A stretch of 30,750 nucleotides of DNA from NCBI GenBank assembly GCA_964354135.1, contig CAYGZA010000037.1, positions 1 to 30,750 on the forward strand. Direction: 5' to 3'. The notes under the pieces are model-generated. The model worked only from the letters and a program-made list of their open reading frames with translations. It made no database searches and had not been told where the DNA came from. Both the position numbers and the translations under genes were made by a program. Of the stretch, positions 1 through 7,565 are shown in pieces; the first letter of the stretch is position 1; each line of letters opens with the position of its first letter. Origin of the DNA: CAYGZA01 sp964354135. Lineage in GTDB: Bacteria > Planctomycetota > Planctomycetia > Pirellulales > Thermoguttaceae.

Positions 1-1444
1 CGCGGACGGGCGTGGACCAGTCGGCTTCGCCCCCCTCGACGGCGAGATCCATGCCGGCCTGCGCCGCCCGGTCGGCGAGCCGGCTGCGAAAGCCCTCCAG
101 CATCGTGCCGGCCGCGACCGTTTGCACGCGGCCGTCGGTCCGGCCACGCTCCAGCCGGGCGTAGGCCAGGACGTTTTCCACCATGTGGCTTAGGCGTGAG
201 GCCTCGGCCCGAAGCGTGTCGAGGTACTCCTTCTGCCGGCCCGGGTCGCCGACCATCCCTTCGCTGAGCATCTCGGTGTACATGTGGAAGGTGGTGAGCG
301 GCGTGCGCAGCTCGTGGGTCACGGCGGAGACGAAGGCGGCACGGCGCTGGCCCAGGCGGATCACTCCCCAGAGCATCGCCGCCACCGCAGCCGCGGCGGT
401 CAAGAAGCACCCCCAAGCGATCACGAGCGAGAAGCGAACGGGCGAGGCGGAATTGCCCGGGTCCGCCAAGAGCGCCCCCGGCACCAGCCGCACCGGCAGG
501 GCCGCCAGCATCCGGGCCTCGGGCTGGCCGGCGGCCTGGGCGATGGGCTCCATATCGGCGCCCGGCAGCAGGTCGGCGACCATTTGCAGGAGCCACGTCT
601 TGACGCCCGGCCAGTCCAGGAGGCAGCCCTGGACGTACTCCCGGCCGGCGATCACGACGCGTCGGGCCAGGAGCAGCTCGCCGCCAATCCAAATGGGTCT
701 CATCACCGCGCCGCCGACGCTGCTTGGTGGTGCGAAGGGATTGAGATCGGGATTGTTCTGGGCTTGGACCAGGGCGGCGGTGTTTTGGACAAGCGCCTGA
801 GAGCGCTGGTCAAATTCCACCGCGCCTCGGCTGCGGGCGACCGGCTCCGCTCGCCGCCGATTCTGTGCCGAGCGGTCTTCGCCAGCTCCGCCCGGGGTCA
901 TCGCGATTTGCACGCCCGCGGGGCTTGGCGGGGGGAGCATCGCGGCAAGCTGGGTCCGGCTCGTCAAACCGGCCAAGCGGGCCAAATGCTTCTCGGCCTT
1001 TCGGATCGCCTCGTGCGAAAGGTGCCGGGGCACGGCCAGCCGGGCATCCGCGTCGCTCGGCGCCCGCGGCGACGTGAAACGCCCGTCCGGCTCACACTGG
1101 AAGTGGACCAGCACGTAGGGCCACGTGTCCGCCAGGAGCGGCGAGGGCACGAGCGGTCCGCCACCGGGACCGCGCGTCGAGCCGCGGCTGGACGCCCCCT
1201 CCAGCGGCAGGAAGGTCCGGTAGGCCGCCGCCGGCCACGCACTCTCTTGGGCCAGCACGGGAGCCAAGGCCGAATCCATGCGCCACAGGGCCAGGCCGAC
1301 GTTTTCCTCCAGCGCCGCCTGACGGCGGGCCTCGGCCTCCGCCTGCTCCAGCCGCAGGGCCGTCAGGCTGGTCCAGCCCATGGCCGCAAGCGCCGCCGCC
1401 AGGCAGACGACAAAGGCGATCCAGAAAGGCCAAGTGCGTTTCAT
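1..1444 (-). CDS. Sensor histidine kinase, C-terminus beyond window edge
   Basis: This is a membrane sensor kinase that should phosphorylate the response regulator encoded just upstream (1565-2296). Reading back from the ATG at 1444, the open frame runs 481 codons to the window edge without a stop. Residues about 5-27 form a first membrane segment. A variable, probably extracytoplasmic sensor region of about 300 residues follows, then a second membrane segment near 338-360. The HisKA phosphoacceptor motif VTHELRTPLTTF follows, with its histidine at residue 377. The ATP-binding HATPase domain should lie to the left of position 1 and cannot be seen. There is no Shine-Dalgarno sequence; a heptamer repeat abuts the start codon. 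The kinase assignment is secure, but the ligand is unknown. Confidence 0.93.
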   Translation of the reverse strand, partial: MKRTWPFWIAFVVCLAAALAAMGWTSLTALRLEQAEAEARRQAALEENVGLALWRMDSALAPVLAQESAWPAAAYRTFLPLEGASSRGSTRGPGGGPLVPSPLLADTWPYVLVHFQCEPDGRFTSPRAPSDADARLAVPRHLSHEAIRKAEKHLARLAGLTSRTQLAAMLPPPSPAGVQIAMTPGGAGEDRSAQNRRRAEPVARSRGAVEFDQRSQALVQNTAALVQAQNNPDLNPFAPPSSVGGAVMRPIWIGGELLLARRVVIAGREYVQGCLLDWPGVKTWLLQMVADLLPGADMEPIAQAAGQPEARMLAALPVRLVPGALLADPGNSASPVRFSLVIAWGCFLTAAAAVAAMLWGVIRLGQRRAAFVSAVTHELRTPLTTFHMYTEMLSEGMVGDPGRQKEYLDTLRAEASRLSHMVENVLAYARLERGRTDGRVQTVAAGTMLEGFRSRLADRAAQAGMDLAVEGGEADWSTPVR

Positions 1445-1594
1445 GGTAGGGTTCGGGGTTCAGGGTTCAGGGTTCGGGAGGATACCTCGTACGAAAACGC
1501 CCGACAATCCATCCTCGTCAGTCTCTTACCTCGTCCTTCGTCCCTCGCCCCTCGTGCCTCACCTCTACTCCTGAACCCCGAACCCTGAACCCTC
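1445..1594. repeat. G-rich heptamer repeat element with inverted ends
   Basis: On the plus strand the left end (about 1447-1475) is a run of GGGTTCA/GGGTTCG heptamers. The right end (about 1571-1594) carries the same heptamers inverted, as CTGAACC and CCGAACC units. The interior (about 1525-1562) is a pyrimidine-rich run of CTCGTCC/CCTCGCC units. Similar G-rich units recur near 25550-25567 and 30523-30560. The right end lies inside the last codons of the response regulator gene, and the left end reaches the sensor kinase start codon. Confidence 0.6.
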
Positions 1595-2296
1595 TCTACT
1601 AAACATATACCCCTTGCCCCGGACAGTCAGCAGCACTGCCGGGGCCTCGGGGTCGTCGCGGAGCTTCTCGCGGAGCCGCGCTACGTGCATGTCGATTGTC
1701 CGCGTGGTGATCCCCCGCGGGCTGATGCGCCAAACGTTGGCCAGAAGCTCCTCCCGGGCGATGGCGCGGCCGGCGTTGGCCGCCAGGTAGCGGAGGAGCT
1801 CCACCTCGCGCTCGGAGAGTTCCTCGCGGCCGCCGTCGTCGAACCGCACCTCACGGCGCTCTAGGTCGATCGTTCCGCCGGGGATCGGGATGAGGCCGAC
1901 GTCGCCGGGCCGCTCCGGCGAGCGCCGCAACACGGCCTCCACGCGGGCCAGAAGCTCCTTGACGCTGAACGGCTTGACGACGTAATCGTCCGCCCCGTCG
2001 CGCAGGCCGCGGACCCGGTCGGCCTCTTCTCCCCGCGCCGTGAGGATGATCACGGGAAGCGTGGGCCGCAGCCGGCGGACCTCGCGAAGGATCTCCAGGC
2101 CGTCGCGGCCCGGAAGCACCAGGTCCAAGAGCACCAGATCGAGCTGGGCGGCCAGCGCGAGCTCTAGCCCCTGCTCGCCGTGGGCGGCCTCCAGCGTGGC
2201 ATAGCCGGCGAAGCGCAGGGCATCGACGATCCCGCGGCGGATCGCCGGGTCGTCCTCGATGGTCAGGATCCGAGTCTTGGCCGTGCCGGTGGTCAT
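1565..2296 (-). CDS. OmpR/PhoB-family response regulator
   Basis: This is a DNA-binding response regulator of 243 residues, the normal size for the family. The receiver domain (about 8-122) has the acidic pair in TIEDDP, the phosphoacceptor aspartate at about residue 58 in LLDLVLPGRDG, a threonine in ILTARG, and the conserved lysine in YVVKPFS. The winged-helix output domain (about 140-235) shows LSEREVELLRYLAANAGR and the terminal TVRGKGYMF signature. It lies upstream of the histidine kinase on the same strand, so the two form a two-component system. The last eight residues (GSGFGVQE) and the stop codon are encoded by a G-rich heptamer repeat and are not a normal family C-terminus. The regulon is unknown. 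Confidence 0.95.
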   Translation of the reverse strand: MTTGTAKTRILTIEDDPAIRRGIVDALRFAGYATLEAAHGEQGLELALAAQLDLVLLDLVLPGRDGLEILREVRRLRPTLPVIILTARGEEADRVRGLRDGADDYVVKPFSVKELLARVEAVLRRSPERPGDVGLIPIPGGTIDLERREVRFDDGGREELSEREVELLRYLAANAGRAIAREELLANVWRISPRGITTRTIDMHVARLREKLRDDPEAPAVLLTVRGKGYMFSREGSGFGVQE

Positions 2297-2377
2297 CTCT
2301 GTGAACGTACCTTATTGCGGCTGACAGTGCCAGAGCGAAGTAGTAGTCAGAGGACAGTAGACCGTAGACAACAGGTC

Positions 2378-2407
2378 AAAGCCCACGGGTTGCAACCCGT
2401 GGGCTTT
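2378..2407. repeat. Perfect 30-bp palindrome
   Basis: The 15-base arm AAAGCCCACGGGTTG (2378-2392) is followed directly by its exact reverse complement (2393-2407), with no spacer. It lies downstream of the DUF4139-like gene stop (2441) and upstream of the response regulator start (2296). It could act as a terminator hairpin, but neither side has a T-run, so a dispersed repeat is the better reading. Confidence 0.8.
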
Positions 2408-2440
2408 AGGCGTCATCCGGCGGAGAGCAACTCTTCTACG

Positions 2441-4162
2441 TCAATTCGACGGCACGTAGCGTTCGTACTGATACTTGAGGGCCTTCTCTTCGCCGGGCTG
2501 GAGTTTGACCCGCCACTGGACCGAGCCCTCCCGCTCCAGCAAGCGGAGCTTCTCCGGGTTGACGGAGATCGTCCCGCCCGCGTCGGCCGAGAGCGGCTTG
2601 CCGGGGACGGGAATCGCGAGGATGATCTCCTCGGCCCGCTTCTCGAAGTTGCGGAGCTTGAGCGTCCCCTCCAGCGTAACGAGGTCGAAGAAGACGTTGG
2701 GCGAAGGGGAATGGGCCTTGAGCTGGCGGTTGGTCTCCCGCTCGGCCTTCTCGTGGGCGACGTTGATCGCGGCGGTGACCGGCAGCTCGCCGTTGCCGCC
2801 CTTGGGCACGTACCGCAAGAGGTCCTCGCTCAAGGGGCTGTCGGCGCTCAGGGCTAGGCACGGCCCGGTGGTCCAGGCCGTGTCGGTCGCGTTGTGCAGC
2901 ACCAGGGAGTGCTCCATCGCCTTGGGCGACTCCCAACGGTAGATGTGCGAGTACTTGATCCGCTTGGTGAAGAGGGTGACGATCGCCTTCTCGCCCTGGC
3001 GGAGCGTGAGGTCCTTCTTGGTGTAGACGGTGTAGTCGGTGGCCGCCGCGCCTTCCAGTTGGGGGAGGTTCTTGAGCATCCCGCCGACGTCGCGGGCCGC
3101 CGCTTCGACCGGTCGTTCCACCACCCCGGTGCCCTCGAACTGCGGAGCCGTGTTGGCGTTGGATACGATGGCCGCCCGAGTCATGATCTGGGTCGCCACG
3201 GCCTGCGGCACCCCGCCGCCGGCCACCGTGGCCCCGATCGAGCGGATCACCTGGCCGACCGCAATCGGGGCCAGGTACTCGGTGTGGACGAAGTGCGGCA
3301 CGCCGACCACCAGGTGAACGTCGGTGTGGACCAAGTCCTCCGCCTCGTTCACCAGCGTGCCGCGGAGGGTCAGCTCGGCGTTGTCCTCGTCGAGGATCTT
3401 CAGCGTGTAGTCGGGAATCCAAGTGATGCCCTTGCGCAGGTAGGCCATCCCGAGGGTGGCTTTCGGCGGCTGCTTTTCCGCCTCGCTCGCAAGGTGAATC
3501 CGCAGCGGCAGCTCGAGGACCTGCACCTTCGTGATCCCCTCCAGAGGAACGGCGAAGCTGTTGCGCTCGTCCTCCAGCACCACGAACTCGGGCCCCACCG
3601 AGACCAGCTTCCCGGCGGACGACCGGTCCTGGCCCTTGTGCTGATAGTGCAACAGCACCTTCAGCCCTTTGCTGGTCTCCAGGCGGGTCCGCTTGGCGGC
3701 CGGGTCCTTGGACGCGTCGCGGCCGTCGAACTCGACGATCTCCCCCGGGCCCGAGCCCACGATGTCCACGGCCTCCTTCTCGTTTCGGGCGTAGATCGCC
3801 AGCGTGCCGAACGCGGCCGGCGGGACCTCCTTGGCAACGCACCAGCCGTCGCGAAGGGTGACTTCCCCCTCCCGCATGAAGAACCCCAATCCGTTCTTGA
3901 AGACCGCCACCGACTTGGTCTGCGGCTTCCAGACGTGCGGGTTGCCGTCGGCATCTGCGGGGGCGGGCGCGGCGGGGGCGGGCCTGACGGAACTGAGCAG
4001 GCTGCTGTGCAACAAGGCGGCCGGCGGTTTGCCGCGGACGTTGAGCGCGTCGGAGGGCGGCTGGGCCCAGCCGACGCTTGCGGCCATCATGAGCACCAAC
4101 GACGCGGGAAAGCGAATCCCCCGGGCGCAAGAACCAGTCCTGAGTTTTCCGACGAGAATCAT
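2441..4162 (-). CDS. Secreted DUF4139-like (mucoidy-inhibitor-like) protein
   Basis: This 573-residue protein starts at the ATG at 4162, chosen because GGGAGA lies about 8 bases upstream. An earlier in-frame start at 4195 lacks such a site and would spoil the signal peptide. The N-terminus has basic residues followed by a hydrophobic stretch (SLVLMMAASVGWAQ), which is a good Sec signal. The body is mostly beta-type sequence. Segments such as YLRKGITWIPDYTLKI and LRQGEKAIVTLF, with a C-terminal region ending LQPGEEKALKYQYE, resemble the DUF4139 domain of the MuiA-like family. That family has no established biochemical activity. It is likely exported to the periplasm or cell surface. Its start is preceded by a direct-repeat motif at 4287-4304. 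The family call is by recognition and is moderately sure. Confidence 0.75.
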   Translation of the reverse strand: MILVGKLRTGSCARGIRFPASLVLMMAASVGWAQPPSDALNVRGKPPAALLHSSLLSSVRPAPAAPAPADADGNPHVWKPQTKSVAVFKNGLGFFMREGEVTLRDGWCVAKEVPPAAFGTLAIYARNEKEAVDIVGSGPGEIVEFDGRDASKDPAAKRTRLETSKGLKVLLHYQHKGQDRSSAGKLVSVGPEFVVLEDERNSFAVPLEGITKVQVLELPLRIHLASEAEKQPPKATLGMAYLRKGITWIPDYTLKILDEDNAELTLRGTLVNEAEDLVHTDVHLVVGVPHFVHTEYLAPIAVGQVIRSIGATVAGGGVPQAVATQIMTRAAIVSNANTAPQFEGTGVVERPVEAAARDVGGMLKNLPQLEGAAATDYTVYTKKDLTLRQGEKAIVTLFTKRIKYSHIYRWESPKAMEHSLVLHNATDTAWTTGPCLALSADSPLSEDLLRYVPKGGNGELPVTAAINVAHEKAERETNRQLKAHSPSPNVFFDLVTLEGTLKLRNFEKRAEEIILAIPVPGKPLSADAGGTISVNPEKLRLLEREGSVQWRVKLQPGEEKALKYQYERYVPSN

Positions 4163-4286
4163 GAGCGGGTCTCCCTGTGAAGAAAGTGGAACCACCGTTT
4201 TTCACGGCCCCGCGCAACGACTGCCGGCAGGACGCGTCGGGGGCCGATCGACTATTCCTAGTCTACGGGAGATCCGCACGCCCGAG

Positions 4287-4304
4287 TGTAACGGGTCTGT
4301 AACA
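4287..4304 (-). promoter_or_regulatory. Tandem TGTAAC direct repeat, possible response-regulator site
   Basis: The plus strand reads TGTAAC at 4287-4292 and again at 4298-4303. On the minus strand this is two GTTACA hexamers exactly 11 bp apart. Direct repeats of about 6-7 bp with an 11-bp period are typical of PhoB/OmpR-type binding sites. It lies about 125 bp upstream of the DUF4139-like start. Function is inferred only from the arrangement. Confidence 0.3.
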
Positions 4305-4370
4305 ACCGGACTCGCCCGGCGGAAACGCCCGGCCGGATCATTCGTGAGTCGAGGAAGATCGAGCATCATG

Positions 4371-4442
4371 TGCCACGGCTTCGTCGGAACGAGCGCCGGC
4401 GGCACATCGCTGGCGCGGCTTGCCCTGGGGCGAGCCGTGGCA
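4371..4442. repeat. 72-bp element with 10-bp inverted ends
   Basis: TGCCACGGCT (4371-4380) is matched by its exact reverse complement AGCCGTGGCA (4433-4442), enclosing 52 bp. It lies just downstream of the CRTAC1-family stop codon on the minus strand. There is no T-run, so it looks more like a dispersed palindromic repeat than an intrinsic terminator. Confidence 0.55.
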
Positions 4443-4471
4443 GGCCGCTAGGAATGGTCCGGACTGGAAGA

Positions 4472-6280
4472 CTAGGGAACGCCCCGGGCCGGCGACCGGC
4501 CTTCCGTGATCGTAAGAAGCCGGTCCACGGCGACGTTTTCCAACACGTCGACCCCTCCCCCGAGCCAGCGGACCTCGATGCGGTCGACCCGGTCGCGCTT
4601 GCCGAGGCCGAAATGGAGCCGCGACCCGAAGTGGCTCTGGTAGCCGCGGCCGCTGTGAACCTCATCGACTTGGGTCAGGTTCCCCGCGACCACCTTGACT
4701 TGGGCCCCCACGCCATCGCGGTTGGTCTTCACTCCCCGAAGCCGGATCTGGAGCCAGTGGTTCGGGGAACCCGACTCGTTCAGCATGTTCCTCAGGATCG
4801 TGGGTTTCTCGCGCGAATTGAGGATCACCGCGTCGATGTCGCCGTCGTTGTCGAGGTCGTCGAAGGCCGCCCCACGGCTGCTGTGTACGGGGGCGAGGCC
4901 GTCGCCGCACAGGTCCGTCACGTCCAGGAACTTCCCGCCGCCCGTGTTCCGCAAAACGACGTTCCGCGCGCGGTACGACGTATTGTGATCGTACTGATCG
5001 ATCAAGTCCTGCAAATGCCCCTTGGCGACAAAGAGGTCGCGAAGGCCGTCGTTGTCGAGATCGACGTACCCGCAGCCCCATTTCACGTTGTCCAGCGTTC
5101 CTTGCCCCGCGCCGGTCCGCACCGTCACGTCTTCCAGGATGCCGTTTCCCAGGTTCCTGAAGAGCACGGGCAATTCGGCCTGGTAGGAGGTCTGGTAGAA
5201 ATCCAGGCGGCCGTCGTTGTCGTAGTCGCCGCAGTCCACGCCCATGCTGCCCAGCGGCATGCCTTCTCCGTTGTACTTGAATCCGTTGGCGAGCGAGACC
5301 TCCTCGAAGACCCCTTTCCCGTCGTTGCGGAAACAGAAGTTCCCGAAGACATCGTTCAGAACGAAGATGTCGGTGTCCCCGTCGTTGTCGTAATCGGCGC
5401 AGACGACTCCCATCCCCTTGCCGGGATGTTCCGCGATTCGCGACTCCGCGCTAATGTCCGTGAAGGTGCCGTCGCCGTTGTTGCGGTAGAGGGTTTGCCG
5501 TTCCGGCGGGTAGGCCTTGGGACTGGCGTACTCGGGAAAACCGCCGGCCCGCTCGATGAAGTGCGTCTCGTAGGAGAACTTGACGTAGTTGGCGACGAAC
5601 AGGTCGAGATCGCCGTCGCCGTCGATGTCCAGGAAACACGCGCCCGCGCCCAGCTTGCTGCCGTCGGCGACGCCGGCCTGCCGGGTCACGTCGGTGAAGG
5701 TGCCGTCGCCGTTGTTGCGGTAGAGGACCTTGGGACCGAAGTTGCTGACATAGAGATCCTGGTTGCCGTCGTTGTCGTAGTCGCCCGCGGTTGCTCCCAT
5801 GCCGTATCCGGTGCATCCGACGCCGGCCTGGTGGGTCACGTCCTGGAACTTCCAGCCCCCCAAGTTCTTGTACAGGGCGTGCCGCGGCGGGGTCTCCACC
5901 TTGGCGCCGGGGAGCGGGGCCCCGTTGGGGAAGTAGATGTCGATCAGGCCGTCCCCGTCATAGTCGAACAGGGCCAAGCCGGACGTTACCGTCTCCGGGA
6001 TGTAGTACCTGCCGCTGGAGCCGTCCGTGTGCCGGAAGGTGATTCCGGCTTCTCCAGTCACGTCGCGGAGCCGGATCAGGCAGGCGGTTTCTGCCCGGCC
6101 TAGGCCGGAGGGGCTGCCGTCGATCGAAGGGGCCGCGTCCAGCCCCGGTCCTGCCCGACCCACGGCAGCCGTGCCGCTCCCGGGAGGCGCCACGGCGCGG
6201 CGCAGAAACGGCAGCGCCACGGCCGCCGCCACCACCGCGCACGCCATCGCCGCAACGCGATAGCTGAAGAGTCTCTTCAT
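4472..6280 (-). CDS. CRTAC1-family FG-GAP / ASPIC-UnbV protein
   Basis: This 602-residue exported or membrane-anchored protein is probably a beta-propeller surface protein. The ATG at 6280 is chosen because it gives a clean N-terminal hydrophobic anchor (about residues 8-25) and lies 4 bases after the stop of the upstream TPR gene, with AGGTG ahead of it. At least seven FG-GAP/VCBS calcium-binding units are visible, for example FDYDGDGLIDIYFPNG, GDYDNDGNQDLYVSNFG, DIDGDGDLDLFVANYV and DDLDNDGDIDAVIL. The C-terminal ASPIC/UnbV domain (about the last 100 residues) contains NRDGVGAQVKV and HFGLGKRDRVDRIEVRW. A 33-bp stretch coding LYRNNGDGTFTD is repeated exactly at 5460-5492 and 5694-5726. It is the last gene of a TPR-TPR-CRTAC1 operon. 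Its ligand is unknown. Confidence 0.93.
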   Translation of the reverse strand: MKRLFSYRVAAMACAVVAAAVALPFLRRAVAPPGSGTAAVGRAGPGLDAAPSIDGSPSGLGRAETACLIRLRDVTGEAGITFRHTDGSSGRYYIPETVTSGLALFDYDGDGLIDIYFPNGAPLPGAKVETPPRHALYKNLGGWKFQDVTHQAGVGCTGYGMGATAGDYDNDGNQDLYVSNFGPKVLYRNNGDGTFTDVTRQAGVADGSKLGAGACFLDIDGDGDLDLFVANYVKFSYETHFIERAGGFPEYASPKAYPPERQTLYRNNGDGTFTDISAESRIAEHPGKGMGVVCADYDNDGDTDIFVLNDVFGNFCFRNDGKGVFEEVSLANGFKYNGEGMPLGSMGVDCGDYDNDGRLDFYQTSYQAELPVLFRNLGNGILEDVTVRTGAGQGTLDNVKWGCGYVDLDNDGLRDLFVAKGHLQDLIDQYDHNTSYRARNVVLRNTGGGKFLDVTDLCGDGLAPVHSSRGAAFDDLDNDGDIDAVILNSREKPTILRNMLNESGSPNHWLQIRLRGVKTNRDGVGAQVKVVAGNLTQVDEVHSGRGYQSHFGSRLHFGLGKRDRVDRIEVRWLGGGVDVLENVAVDRLLTITEGRSPARGVP

Positions 6281-6284
6281 GCGA

Positions 6285-7565
6285 TCACCTGCCACGTGCC
6301 TGCGGCTGGGAGCCGCGCGACTCCTCTTCGGCGAGGTTGCGAGGCGCCTTGTTGCGGCGGGGATCGATCGCCAGCGCCGCGCGAAACCAGACGCGGGCCA
6401 AGTCGGCCCGGTCCAGCTCGCGCGCCAAGACGCCGAGTCGCCACCGCACCGCCGCGTTGGCCGGCTCCGCGGCCGCGGTCCCGTGCAGCTCGGAGAACTC
6501 CTCGCGCACGCGCTTGATGTCCTTGGCAATCTGGCCGTGCTTGTCGGCCTGCGCGTCGTTTCCCACGCGCCGGTAGGCTTGCGACAGTTTGAACTGCGCC
6601 GTGTAGTCTTTCGGGTAGGCCACCACGGCGGCGGAGAGGAGGTCGACCGCCAGCTTGGCGTTTCCTTCCCCCATCGCGATCGTGGCCTTCAGCAGCAAGC
6701 CGGGCAGATGGGCGGGGGCCTCCTTGAGGGCCTGGTCGAGGAGGCGGTGGGCCTCGGCGGCGCGGCCGGCGGCGTAATGGCACTCGGCTTCCGCCGCCCA
6801 GCGGTTCGGCGAGGGCGCGCACTGCGCCAGGGTTTCCAGCGCAGCCTCGTACCGCCGCCGCTGCTTGATTTCGCACTCGGCCAGCTCCAGCAGGATCTGC
6901 TCCCGGTCGAACTGCCGGGCCTGGCGGCGGAGCGACTCGCGGTAGTCTGCCGCCGCGGCCTCGTACTGCTCCCCATCCTTCTCGATCAGTCCCATGAGGC
7001 GGTGCGGGCGGGGGTCGTCCGGGGCCAGCTCCGCGATCCGCTTCAGGTGCGCCATCGCGTGGCCCGTCAATCCCAGGTCGTCGTAGGCCAAGGCCAGCCA
7101 GCGGTGCGCGTCCACCGCGTCCGGGTCCGCCTCCGCGGCCTGGACCAGCAGGCCGATCGCCTCCCGGAATTGCCCCACCTGGTAGAGCGCCTGGCCGGAC
7201 AGAACGAGCGTGCGGACGCGCAACGCCTCGTGGTTGACCGAATGCCCGAACTCCGCGAGCGCCGGATAGGGCTTTCCGTCGTGGAGCAACAAGGCGCCGC
7301 GCAGGAATCGCCGGTGCGGCTCGTAGCCTTCGGCGTGCTCCAGCGATTCCAGCCCGCGCTGGACCTCGCCGTACTGCTTGGCGTCCAGGGCCTGAAGGGC
7401 TCGCGCCAGTCGCCGCGCCGGACGCTGGTAGTGCCAGTAAGCGCCGGCGGCAAGGGCCACCGCCACCGACAGGACGCCCGCGACCGCTGCAATCGCCCGC
7501 CGGCGAGACCGCCGCGCCGGTGGGCGGGCGGTCTCATCGTTTCGGCGCGGATCGCTCGTGTCCAT
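6285..7565 (-). CDS. Membrane-anchored tetratricopeptide repeat protein (second)
   Basis: This 426-residue protein has an arginine-rich cytoplasmic N-terminus (about 1-23), one membrane anchor (about 24-46, IAAVAGVLSVAVALAAGAYW) and an outward-facing solenoid of TPR helices. TPR-like units include RVGNDAQADKHGQIAKD, LAYDDLGLTGHAMAHLKRI and LGVLARELDRADLARVWFRAALAIDP. TPR proteins mediate protein-protein contacts and have no catalytic role of their own. The ATG at 7565 has GAGGAG just upstream and overlaps the end of the preceding TPR gene by 32 bases. The CRTAC1 gene follows after 4 bases, so all three are probably translated as one coupled unit. The partner is unknown. Confidence 0.88.
   Translation of the reverse strand: MDTSDPRRNDETARPPARRSRRRAIAAVAGVLSVAVALAAGAYWHYQRPARRLARALQALDAKQYGEVQRGLESLEHAEGYEPHRRFLRGALLLHDGKPYPALAEFGHSVNHEALRVRTLVLSGQALYQVGQFREAIGLLVQAAEADPDAVDAHRWLALAYDDLGLTGHAMAHLKRIAELAPDDPRPHRLMGLIEKDGEQYEAAAADYRESLRRQARQFDREQILLELAECEIKQRRRYEAALETLAQCAPSPNRWAAEAECHYAAGRAAEAHRLLDQALKEAPAHLPGLLLKATIAMGEGNAKLAVDLLSAAVVAYPKDYTAQFKLSQAYRRVGNDAQADKHGQIAKDIKRVREEFSELHGTAAAEPANAAVRWRLGVLARELDRADLARVWFRAALAIDPRRNKAPRNLAEEESRGSQPQARGR

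Larger units (their letters stand above)
4163..4471. other. Intergenic region upstream of the DUF4139-like gene
   Basis: This 309-bp gap separates the CRTAC1-family stop (4472) from the DUF4139-like start (4162), both on the minus strand. It contains a 72-bp inverted-repeat element next to the CRTAC1 stop and a tandem TGTAAC motif about 125 bp upstream of the next start. I see no coding sequence in it. Confidence 0.6.

Noticed and set aside
284..1588. Plus-strand open frame of 434 codons across the kinase region
   Set aside because: It is antisense to a clear histidine kinase with an H-box and ends inside the heptamer repeat.
5460..5726. 33-bp exact direct repeat as a possible mobile or CRISPR-like repeat
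   Set aside because: Both copies encode the same FG-GAP loop (LYRNNGDGTFTD) in frame, so they are internal protein repeats.
4370..6103. Long plus-strand open frame of 577 codons opposite the CRTAC1 gene
   Set aside because: It lies entirely antisense to clear FG-GAP and ASPIC/UnbV sequence and its translation shows low-complexity valine-rich sequence with no domain; it is a GC-rich shadow.
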